Source of the DNA: Rikenellaceae bacterium
Lineage (GTDB): Bacteria; Bacteroidota; Bacteroidia; Bacteroidales; Rikenellaceae
DNA: 8,461 nt
Assembly: GCA_020859875.1 (NCBI GenBank)
Contig: JAJBVJ010000049.1
Coordinates: forward strand, 1-8,461
Reading direction: 5' to 3'
The notes under the pieces were generated by a model. It saw nothing but the letters and a program-made list of their open reading frames with translations, was not told where the DNA came from and did not search any database. This document shows, piece after piece, positions 1-5,884 of the stretch (position 1 is its first letter; every line of letters starts with the position of its first letter). The position numbers were made by a program, and so were the translations under genes.

Positions 1-199
1 GTACATTGACTTCCGACAAAAGGTCTTCATCGACAGCACGACTAAGACCGCCACCCGCTCCCGGTGTACTCACCCTGATCCGCAGGGCCGATCCTTCGCC
101 TTTATCACCGTCTGGGGAAAGCGCGGGATCGCGGCCGCATCCCCCTGCTGCCAGCAGCAGGATGAGGGCCGGTAATATATGCAGTTTCAATATTTTCAT
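1..199 (-). CDS. Fimbrial accessory-type lipoprotein, N-terminal part (runs off the window)
   Basis: Only the first 66 codons are present; the gene continues past base 1. The protein opens with a short basic start (MKILK), a hydrophobic stretch and a lipobox-like AAGGC, so Cys21 should be lipidated. The mature start is followed by a beta-strand-like segment (ALRIRVST) and then SRAVDEDLLSEVNV. An Arg-Ala followed by acidic residues and a strand is typical of the N-terminus of Bacteroidales FimA/Mfa-type subunits, where an Arg-specific protease trims the strand before assembly. The start ATG lies 20 bp after the stop of the anchor gene, so it is probably third in the same operon, as accessory or tip subunits are in Porphyromonas fim and mfa loci. 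The specific subfamily cannot be told from 66 residues. Confidence 0.6.
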   Translation of the reverse strand, partial: MKILKLHILPALILLLAAGGCGRDPALSPDGDKGEGSALRIRVSTPGAGGGLSRAVDEDLLSEVNV

Positions 200-219
200 T
201 ACAATGCAGAATGTTTTGT

Positions 220-1117
220 TTAAGGGATCGGCACCACGGGTTCCGTATCCCACGGCTCCACCGAGACACTTATTCCCTGTTCGTCGAATGTGATATAAAC
301 GGGCACGGTTATCTCGTTCACCCCCTCTACCTCGATTCCGTACTTCCTGAGGAATTCACGCACCACGACGGAGCCTATGACCTCCCCACCGTCCCGGCTG
401 CGGATATTTATCACCATCGGGGTATCTTCCCGGAACCGCAGCAGGTTGAATCGGGAAATTATCTCCCCGTTGTGCCCGTCGGTTTCCCAGACAGGGAACA
501 TCACCGTCGTTTGCGGGGTAAGTTCCATTTCGAAATCGTAACCCACGGATACATTTGTGATCTCCACGATCCCCTGTCCCTCGGCGCGGGTGGAAATTCG
601 TCCGTCGTACCCCTCGATATGGATCTCCATATTTATATGGGCCGAAACGAACGTAAGTGTGTCGGTTTTCGATACGGGGGCGTTTATGGAAATTTCCCTC
701 CTGCCGAAATAGAGCGGATCGAAATTTTTCACTGTTTCCCCCGCGGTATATTGCCACTGGTAAAGCCTTGCTTGCGAAAGTGGATCGGTTACGCTCAACT
801 CGGAATATTCTGCGATATTACCCCAGCATACCACGGTATAGTCTCCGGACGGAAGGTCGAGTTCCGCCCCCCCTGTACTCTTCCAGTGATTCCCGCTCGA
901 TCCCGCGATCCACTACCAGACGCCCTGTGAAATCGTAAACGAGCATCCTTACATGGTCGATCTTAGAGGGAAAAATATCGGTGGTGCCGTTGCCGGGATA
1001 AAAGAAGACCAGATTATAGCCGCCGCATGTGCCGTCGCCGGAACTCTCCTTCACACATCCGCCGGCAAAAAGAATCGCCAGGATAAGCGGCACAAATCCG
1101 TTCTTCATTTTACCCAT
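220..1117 (-). pseudogene. FimB/Mfa2-family fimbrial anchor lipoprotein, frameshifted
   Basis: This is one gene seen in two frames. The 5' part (1117-818) gives a lipoprotein signal with lipobox AGGC (Cys21; Cys18 if Met4 is the start), then YNLVFFYPGN and IDHVRMLVYDFTG, the usual Mfa2 (PF08842) opening. It then leaves frame and stops after 99 residues. The 3' part resumes with AELDLPSGDYTVVCWGN, the family's 'LP-G-Y-VV-WGN' signature, then DPLYFG and later strands to a TAA at 220-222. The switch lies at seven G on the coding strand (bases 867-873). Six G would give one 298-residue protein reading EYRGAELDLPSGDY, close to the family's usual length. The 3' part has no convincing start of its own. 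FimB/Mfa2 proteins anchor fimbriae in the outer membrane and limit their length. The gene sits 21 bp after the shaft gene. The shift may be a real mutation, slippage-based phase variation or a sequencing error. Confidence 0.85.
867..873 (-). repeat. G7 homopolymer (coding strand) at the frameshift point
   Basis: The plus strand has seven consecutive C, read as seven G in the anchor gene. Removing one G joins the two halves of the FimB/Mfa2-like protein in a single frame. Homopolymers of this kind can slip in replication or be miscalled in sequencing. Confidence 0.8.
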
Positions 1118-1138
1118 AATCCCACGGTTAGGAATCCC

Positions 1139-2356
1139 TTAAAGAATCGGGGTTACATTTACGGTGTCCCATTCTTTCACCTCCACATGAACAGATATGT
1201 TTACGGTATCGGGCTCGGGAGTCAGTGCCAGATCGTCGTCGCTGAAGGGCAGGCTCGCTATTTTGTAGATGGTGTTCCGTTCGAAGGTCATCAGTTCGCT
1301 GCCGCCCACGCTGTAACCCGTTATTGTAAGGTAAAGGTCTTCGGCCGTGGCGCCGCCGTTCGTTACCACATCCGTTAGCCGCAGGATTATATGCGGCACG
1401 GGGTTCGATCCCCCGAACACCTGGTATGCCCAAACACCGTTGTCCGGCTCGAAGGTGGCCGTGCCGGAGGCGATGGCGGCTGGCTCGTCGAGCACATCGT
1501 AAAGCGTGGTGTAATAGTCGTATGCGAAGCTACCGCCGGTAGTTTCATAGTTGCCGGTTTCCGTGCTGTTGGTCGGGGCATATCCGTTCATATCGAGCGA
1601 AAGCGGAACCCGCTGGTAAAAATAATTCACATATATCCCTTCCAGGGTAAAGGAGGTCAGGTCGCCGGTGTAAACGATCTGCTCGATCTCTATTCTGGAT
1701 ACGATCGGCGATATTACCACATTGGCATAAGTGTCGTCCGATTCGAGTGGGGTGTCCCCGTTCCAGCCCGAAGAATTCGAACCGTATCTTTGCAGTGTGG
1801 CCTGGCCGTCCATCACCGTCACCAGGTTGTCCGACGGCAAAACCACGCCCGTTATGGCAGGGTATGAAACCTGCTGTATATCGAGAATCACATCCTTTAC
1901 GGTGCTAAGTCTAATCCCTATATTGGTCGGGAATGTGGGGCCGTTATTCTCCTGGTCTACGGAGTTGTAATTTCCCACTACATATACCTGGGTCACCGCC
2001 GAATTGACATCCTCTACCAGGTACCCGGCTTCGAGTTCGGCCATGGTTACATCCTGGCCATTGGGCCCGGCGGTCAGCACGTCGTAAACCAGCGGATCGG
2101 TATCACCGTCGACAAAGTAGACAACTGCGGTGTAAAGTTCCGCGGCGGTATCGCTCGCCGTAGGTTCGTCGGAGCGTAGATTGCTACCTTTCTTCGTATC
2201 AATTTTAAGGTAGACCGCCTGGGTATTCTCCGACTCTTCGGAGCCATTCTTCCCGCCGTTGTTGTCGGAGCAGCCCGCCAGTGCGAGGCCTGCCGCAAGA
2301 AGCAGGATTTTACAGGTATTCAGGTTCATATTCTTATTATTTAAATGATTTTTCAT
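1139..2356 (-). CDS. Mfa1/FimA-superfamily major fimbrial subunit (lipoprotein precursor)
   Basis: Encodes up to 405 residues; Met10 (base 2329) is an equally plausible start and gives a more compact signal peptide. A hydrophobic stretch ends in a good lipobox, LAGC, with Cys29 as the lipid site. After an acidic/Asn-rich linker comes strand AVYLKID (47-53), then LRSDEP with Arg61 as a candidate Arg-protease cleavage point that would free the acceptor groove. The C-terminal half has the family pattern: SRIEIEQI...FTLEGIYVNYF (220-246), PHIILRLT (321-328) and FERNTIYKI (358-366). It ends in EWDTVNVTPIL, a likely donor strand. Such proteins are lipoproteins secreted to the outer surface, cleaved and polymerised into the fimbrial shaft. 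First-gene position and the downstream FimB/Mfa2-type gene support shaft rather than tip identity. Cleavage site and donor strand are inferences. Confidence 0.82.
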   Translation of the reverse strand: MKNHLNNKNMNLNTCKILLLAAGLALAGCSDNNGGKNGSEESENTQAVYLKIDTKKGSNLRSDEPTASDTAAELYTAVVYFVDGDTDPLVYDVLTAGPNGQDVTMAELEAGYLVEDVNSAVTQVYVVGNYNSVDQENNGPTFPTNIGIRLSTVKDVILDIQQVSYPAITGVVLPSDNLVTVMDGQATLQRYGSNSSGWNGDTPLESDDTYANVVISPIVSRIEIEQIVYTGDLTSFTLEGIYVNYFYQRVPLSLDMNGYAPTNSTETGNYETTGGSFAYDYYTTLYDVLDEPAAIASGTATFEPDNGVWAYQVFGGSNPVPHIILRLTDVVTNGGATAEDLYLTITGYSVGGSELMTFERNTIYKIASLPFSDDDLALTPEPDTVNISVHVEVKEWDTVNVTPIL

Positions 2357-2441
2357 CGGTTTAATGCACTTTCTATGCCAGTGCGGCCCGGTAGGACCGA
2401 CGACCGTTACAACCCGTCTGCCGGAAATTATTTACATGAGG

Positions 2442-2472
2442 TTTGCAAAACATCAAATTTTTAATACCTTGC
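2442..2472 (+). promoter_or_regulatory. Candidate Bacteroidetes-type promoter for the polyferredoxin operon
   Basis: TTTG at 2442-2445 is followed after 19 bp by TACCTTGC (2465-2472). The Bacteroidetes housekeeping pattern is TTTG near -33, a 19-21 bp spacer and TAnnTTTG near -7. The -33 box and spacing match; the -7 box matches only partly. Transcription would start near 2479, giving a leader of about 74 nt before the ATG at 2553. Confidence 0.45.
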
Positions 2473-2475
2473 AAA
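2446..2475 (-). promoter_or_regulatory. Weak candidate promoter for the fimbrial operon
   Basis: On the minus strand TTTG (complement of 2472-2475) is followed after 18 bp by ATGTTTTG (complement of 2446-2453). The -7 box keeps TTTG but has AT instead of TA, and the spacer is one base short. If real, it overlaps the divergent plus-strand promoter, and the fimbrial leader would be roughly 85-110 nt. Confidence 0.25.
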
Positions 2476-2552
2476 TGATAGCCCTTCCGGAAATAATTAC
2501 CGCAAGAGGTTACACTAACGCCGGCTTACAATCATTCAATAACTAACTCGCT

Positions 2553-4052
2553 ATGCTACGAAAGATTAGGGTGATTCTGGGTGTGATTTTCCTTGCCCTG
2601 ATTACGCTACTGTTCCTCGATTTTACGGGCATCCTTCACGGATGGCTGGGATGGACTGCAAAGGTTCAACTTGTACCGGCTATCCTCGCAGCCAATTTTA
2701 TCGTCGTCTCCATTCTTATTATCCTTACGCTTCTGTTCGGGCGAATTTACTGCTCGGTGGTCTGTCCTCTCGGGCTGTTCCAGGACTCGGTATCATGGAC
2801 GGCAAAACGTTTCAAAAAGAAGAACCGCTACAGCTATTCAAGGGCGCTAAATTGGCTGCGGTATCCTTTTGTGGTTCTCTTTATTGCGGCTCTTGTCATC
2901 CATATCACCGTGCTTACAGGGCTGCTCGATCCTTATGCGGCTTTCGGACGTATGGCGGAGAATATCTTTGCGCCGGTTTACCGACTGGGCAATAACCTTC
3001 TGGCATATTTTGCCCGGCGGGCAGACAGCTACGCCTTTTATCCGACCGAAGTATGGGTCAAAAGTTGGATTACCTTCTGTATTGCAGTGGTCACTTTTTT
3101 TACGATCGGCTATCTGGCCTGGCGCCACGGTAGGACATACTGCAATACTATATGTCCGGTGGGTTCTTTCCTGGGATTGCTTCCCCGTTTTTCCCTCTGT
3201 AAGCCGGTGATCGACCCCGGCAAATGCACAAAGTGCAGTCTCTGTTCCAAAAACTGCAAGGCATCTTGTATCGACTATAAGAACTACCGGATAGATCACA
3301 CCCGGTGCGTGGCCTGCATGAACTGTCTTGACCAATGCAAATTCGACGCTTTGCATTATACCGCAAGAAGGCCCGCGAAGTTATCGCCCGAATCCATTGG
3401 AACGCACACCGGGGAATCCGGTGGATTGTCACGCCGTAGCTTTCTCTCCATCGCCGCCTTCTTTGCAGTGTCGAAGGTTGTAAAAGCGCAGGCCCCGATC
3501 GCGGACGGCGGATTGGCGGTGATCGAAGATAAAAAGATTCCCGAGCGGCAAACTCCCGTCACCCCTCCCGGTTCCGTAGGAGCCAAAAATCTGAAGAACC
3601 ATTGCACGGCATGCCAGCTGTGTGTCTCGGCGTGCCCGAACAATATACTCCGCCCGTCGGAAAAACTCTCCACCTTCATGCAGCCCGAGATGTCTTTCGA
3701 GAGGGGTTATTGCCGCCCGGAATGTACCCGCTGTTCCGAGGTCTGCCCTACGGGTGCGATAATGGAAATCACCCCCGCGGAAAAATCCTCGCTTCAGGTC
3801 GGACGTGCGGTATGGATAAAGGAAAACTGTATAGTGACCCGCGACGAGGTAACCTGCACGGCCTGTGAGCGTAACTGTCCCACAGGGGCCATAACGCTCA
3901 TAGCCTGCGGCGAGCAAGACGACAGCTCGCTTAAAACACCGGTTGTCGATACGGAAATTTGCATCGGGTGCGGGGCATGCGAATTTGTCTGCCCGGCAAG
4001 GCCTTTCAGTGCGATTTATGTCGAAGGGATCACGGTACACAGGACGATTTAA
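2553..4052 (+). CDS. Membrane polyferredoxin: NapH-like membrane domain, internal Tat motif, four C-terminal cysteine clusters
   Basis: 499 residues. Four membrane segments are visible at about 7-27, 42-63, 103-124 and 170-190. After the second and fourth come CxxxCP motifs (Cys67/71 and Cys197/201) typical of the NapH/NosR/CcoG membrane ferredoxin family. Two [4Fe-4S] motifs follow (Cys225/228/231/235 and Cys252/255/258/262). Positive residues place them in the cytoplasm. A twin-arginine motif SRRSFL (293-298) with a hydrophobic stretch then appears, like the start of NapG. Four more clusters follow: Cys351/354/357/361, Cys387/391/394/398, Cys426/435/438/442 and Cys470/473/476/480. The whole resembles a NapH-NapG fusion that passes electrons across the inner membrane. 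No heme or molybdenum subunit gene is nearby; the next gene, 13 bp on, is an exported aldo/keto reductase and is the likely partner. Electron direction and donor are unknown. Confidence 0.85.
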   Translation: MLRKIRVILGVIFLALITLLFLDFTGILHGWLGWTAKVQLVPAILAANFIVVSILIILTLLFGRIYCSVVCPLGLFQDSVSWTAKRFKKKNRYSYSRALNWLRYPFVVLFIAALVIHITVLTGLLDPYAAFGRMAENIFAPVYRLGNNLLAYFARRADSYAFYPTEVWVKSWITFCIAVVTFFTIGYLAWRHGRTYCNTICPVGSFLGLLPRFSLCKPVIDPGKCTKCSLCSKNCKASCIDYKNYRIDHTRCVACMNCLDQCKFDALHYTARRPAKLSPESIGTHTGESGGLSRRSFLSIAAFFAVSKVVKAQAPIADGGLAVIEDKKIPERQTPVTPPGSVGAKNLKNHCTACQLCVSACPNNILRPSEKLSTFMQPEMSFERGYCRPECTRCSEVCPTGAIMEITPAEKSSLQVGRAVWIKENCIVTRDEVTCTACERNCPTGAITLIACGEQDDSSLKTPVVDTEICIGCGACEFVCPARPFSAIYVEGITVHRTI

Positions 4053-4065
4053 CTATTCGAAGATC

Positions 4066-5457
4066 ATGGCAAACGACGACAAAAAGAATATATCGCGGAG
4101 GGACTTTCTAAAAACCCTCGGCGCAGGAACGGCGGTCGGTGCGGCCGCACTTGCCGGTTGCAAACCGGCAGGCTGCAATACCAACACCAGCTCAATTACG
4201 GGCGAAGTTCCAAAAGATAAAATGACCTACCGCACCAATCCCCACACAGGGGATCGGGTATCGCTCCTGGGATACGGATGTATGCGCTGGCCCATGAAAC
4301 AGAGCTCCGACGGACAAGCCGAGGTCGATCAGGATGCGGTGAACGACCTTGTGGATTACGCCCTCGACCACGGGGTAAACTATTTCGATACCGCGCCGGG
4401 CTATCTTCGCGGATTGTCGGAAGCGGCGACCGGGGCGGCCCTGAAGCGTCACCCGCGGGAAAAGTTTTTTATCGCCACCAAACTCTCCAATATGGCCCCG
4501 GATGCCTATGCCCGCAGCCGTGAGGGCTCGATTGCAATGTACCGCCAGTCTTTCGAAAGGCTCCAGGTAGACTATATCGATTATTACCTGCTCCACTCGA
4601 TCGGCGGCGACGGGGTTCCCGGAGTCGACGAGCGCTTCATCGACAACGGGATGATCGATTTCCTGCTACGGGAAAAAGAGCAGGGGCGGATACGCAACCT
4701 GGGCTGGTCGTTCCACGGCGACGTGGAGGCTTTCGACCACCTGCTCGCCTACCCCGTACAGTGGGACTTTGCCATGATCCAGCTCAACTATATGGACTGG
4801 CACCACGCCACCGGAAGAAATGTCAATGCGGAATATCTTTACAGTGAACTCGAAAAGAAAAATGTACCGGCCATCGTCATGGAGCCCCTGTTGGGGGGCC
4901 GGCTTTCGCGGCTCAATTCCCTTACCCAGGCTCCGTTGAGAAGGCTGCGGCCGGACGACAGTCCGGCCAAATGGGCGTTTCGCTATGCCGGAAGCCCGGA
5001 CAATATTCTAACCGTCCTGAGCGGAATGACCTACCTCGAACATCTCCAGGAAAATATCCGTACATATTCACCGCTGGAGCCGATCACCCCGGAGGAATAC
5101 GATGCACTTGAGGAAGTTACTCAGCTTCTGCTCAACGAGGACTTTATCCCCTGCACGGAGTGTCAATACTGCATGCCGTGCCATTACGGGATAGATATAC
5201 CGGGAATTTTCTCACACTATAATAAGGTTGTAAATGCCCGGCGGATGCCGGAAGATGCCGGCGATTCCAATTACCGCAAATTCCGCCGCGAGTTCCTAAT
5301 CGGATACGACCGCAGTGTGCCCAAACTCCGCCAGGCGAAGAACTGTATCGGATGCGGGATATGCAAACCGGAATGCCCGCAGCGCATCCCCATTCCCGAC
5401 CAGATGCAGCGCATCGACCAATTCGTCGAAAGGCTCAGGCTCGAAGGTGGATATTGA
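4066..5457 (+). CDS. Tat-exported aldo/keto reductase with C-terminal 2x[4Fe-4S] domain
   Basis: 463 residues from the ATG at 4066. The frame is open further upstream, but that stretch overlaps the preceding gene; the chosen start puts the Tat signal at the N-terminus. SRRDFLKTLGA (10-20) is a textbook Tat motif, and its hydrophobic region ends in LAGC (Cys32), so the protein may be an exported lipoprotein. The barrel carries the AKR catalytic tetrad: Asp108 and Tyr113 in FDTAPGY, Lys139 in ATKL and His177 in YLLHS. SGMTYLEHLQEN (319-330) is the usual C-terminal AKR loop, without an obvious Lys/Arg-Ser for NADPH phosphate. Cys363/366/369/372 and Cys427/430/433/437 bind two [4Fe-4S] clusters, as in ferredoxin-fused AKRs. 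It follows the polyferredoxin by 13 bp. I infer that it takes electrons from that protein outside the cytoplasm; the substrate is unknown. Confidence 0.85.
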   Translation: MANDDKKNISRRDFLKTLGAGTAVGAAALAGCKPAGCNTNTSSITGEVPKDKMTYRTNPHTGDRVSLLGYGCMRWPMKQSSDGQAEVDQDAVNDLVDYALDHGVNYFDTAPGYLRGLSEAATGAALKRHPREKFFIATKLSNMAPDAYARSREGSIAMYRQSFERLQVDYIDYYLLHSIGGDGVPGVDERFIDNGMIDFLLREKEQGRIRNLGWSFHGDVEAFDHLLAYPVQWDFAMIQLNYMDWHHATGRNVNAEYLYSELEKKNVPAIVMEPLLGGRLSRLNSLTQAPLRRLRPDDSPAKWAFRYAGSPDNILTVLSGMTYLEHLQENIRTYSPLEPITPEEYDALEEVTQLLLNEDFIPCTECQYCMPCHYGIDIPGIFSHYNKVVNARRMPEDAGDSNYRKFRREFLIGYDRSVPKLRQAKNCIGCGICKPECPQRIPIPDQMQRIDQFVERLRLEGGY

Positions 5458-5477
5458 CGGATTTATTCATTGGCCCG

Positions 5478-5510
5478 AAGCCTGTCCGCGCGGACAGGCT
5501 TTCGTTTTTT
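5478..5510 (+). terminator. Intrinsic terminator of the polyferredoxin-AKR operon
   Basis: A perfect 24-bp inverted repeat with arms AAGCCTGTCCGC and GCGGACAGGCTT (5478-5501) is followed by TCG and six T (5505-5510). It begins 20 bp after the AKR stop codon, and the strong GC-rich stem should end the two-gene transcript. Confidence 0.9.
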
Positions 5511-5601
5511 CATGGGACGATCCTTAAACGAGAGCTTATAAATAACTGTACGGCAAAAATGTGTCTTAAAGTGATAAATAATATTGTAGCGATATTCTTT
5601 T
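5511..5601. other. AT-rich spacer with no recognised gene
   Basis: Between the operon terminator and the small-RNA promoter region I see no ORF with protein-like content and no hairpin. A run of seven T (5598-5604) leads into TTTGCAAA at its end and may act as an AT-rich upstream promoter element. Confidence 0.4.
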
Positions 5602-5657
5602 TTTGCAAATAAAAGGCCGGTTTTACTTGCCGTTTAACGAAAATATGTTAAACTTTG
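5602..5657 (+). promoter_or_regulatory. Candidate promoter(s) for the small RNA
   Basis: Two overlapping arrangements are visible. One is CTTG (5626-5629), a 20-bp spacer and AAACTTTG (5650-5657), which would start RNA near 5661, exactly at the base of the first hairpin. The other is TTTG (5602-5605), an 18-bp spacer and TACTTGC (5624-5630), starting near 5637. The second resembles the boxes before the polyferredoxin operon (TTTGCAAA then TACCTTGC). Both are partial matches to the Bacteroidetes consensus. Confidence 0.4.
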
Positions 5658-5660
5658 TAT

Positions 5661-5834
5661 AGCCTGTTGCCGGTATCATACGGGGTAGTAAAAGCTGCCG
5701 GCATTTCTAAACAGGTTTAAGGGGTTATAGAATATTATCTGTAAAATTGCAGTAAAGGATTAGTGAGTTATTGCGTTCCACTACGCAATTATTACCCTGT
5801 GCAAAGGCGGTGACGCCCGTGCACAGGGTTTTTT
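5661..5834 (+). ncRNA. Probable independent structured small RNA, family unknown
   Basis: This stretch of about 174 nt has no protein gene but ends in a strong plus-strand terminator that no annotated gene needs, since the upstream operon already has one at 5478-5510. Hairpin 1 pairs CCTGT (5663-5667) with ACAGG (5711-5715) and, inside it, TGCCGG (5668-5673) with CCGGCA (5698-5703), leaving a bulge at 5704-5710. A small hairpin pairs CTGTA with TGCAG near 5739-5752. Hairpin 3 pairs ATTGCGT (5770-5776) with ACGCAAT (5783-5789) and can extend outward through wobble pairs. The terminator hairpin closes the RNA. Promoter-like boxes place the 5' end near 5661. The flanking gene downstream is on the opposite strand, so this is not a leader of a plus-strand gene. 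I do not recognise it as tmRNA, SRP RNA or RNase P. A divergent 6S-like RNA fits the size but no diagnostic fold is visible. It could also act as antisense to extended ppx transcripts. Confidence 0.55.
5794..5834 (+). terminator. Intrinsic terminator of the small RNA (plus strand)
   Basis: ACCCTGTGCA (5794-5803) pairs perfectly with TGCACAGGGT (5820-5829). An inner stem GGCG/CGCC (5806-5809 and 5814-5817) has a GTGA loop. Six T (5829-5834) follow on the plus strand. On the minus strand the hairpin is followed by AATAATTG, not a T run, so it would at best be a poor terminator for the convergent ppx gene. Confidence 0.85.
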
Positions 5835-5884
5835 ATTCGAACTTTATAATCGGCTGATCTCCTCTGCTTTCAGTAAGATCCCGA

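Larger units (their letters stand above)
2357..2552. other. Divergent intergenic region between the fimbrial and polyferredoxin operons
   Basis: This 196-bp gap separates two operons that face away from each other, so it should hold both promoters. I see candidate boxes for each direction clustered at 2442-2476. Two imperfect 15-bp direct repeats sit at 2421-2435 and 2487-2501. On the fimbrial leader side there are two weak inverted repeats: GCACT/AGTGC (2366-2370 and 2380-2384) and CGGT/ACCG (2389-2392 and 2396-2399). A 60-codon open frame across this gap shows no protein-like features. Confidence 0.6.

Noticed and set aside
220..834. The 3' half of the anchor gene as a separate protein
   Set aside because: It would need a GTG start in the middle of the conserved GDYTVVCWGN motif; the frame continues the family sequence upstream to the G tract.
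211..930. Plus-strand open frame of 239 codons
   Set aside because: Shadow of the FimB/Mfa2-like gene on the other strand, which has a lipoprotein signal and family motifs.
2364..2546. 60-codon plus-strand open frame in the divergent gap
   Set aside because: Low-complexity coding potential, no recognisable signal or domain, and it covers the likely promoters.
3943..4065. Upstream extension of the aldo/keto reductase frame
   Set aside because: It overlaps the polyferredoxin's last cluster region and would bury the Tat signal inside the protein; the ATG at 4066 puts the signal at the N-terminus.
5352..5612. Short plus-strand frames running out of the AKR 3' end
   Set aside because: They are out of frame with the AKR's cysteine motifs and run through the terminator hairpin.
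5661..5834. tmRNA, SRP RNA or a riboswitch as the identity of the small RNA
   Set aside because: No tRNA-like CCA end or tag frame, no GGAAG-type SRP loop, and no plus-strand gene downstream for a riboswitch to control.
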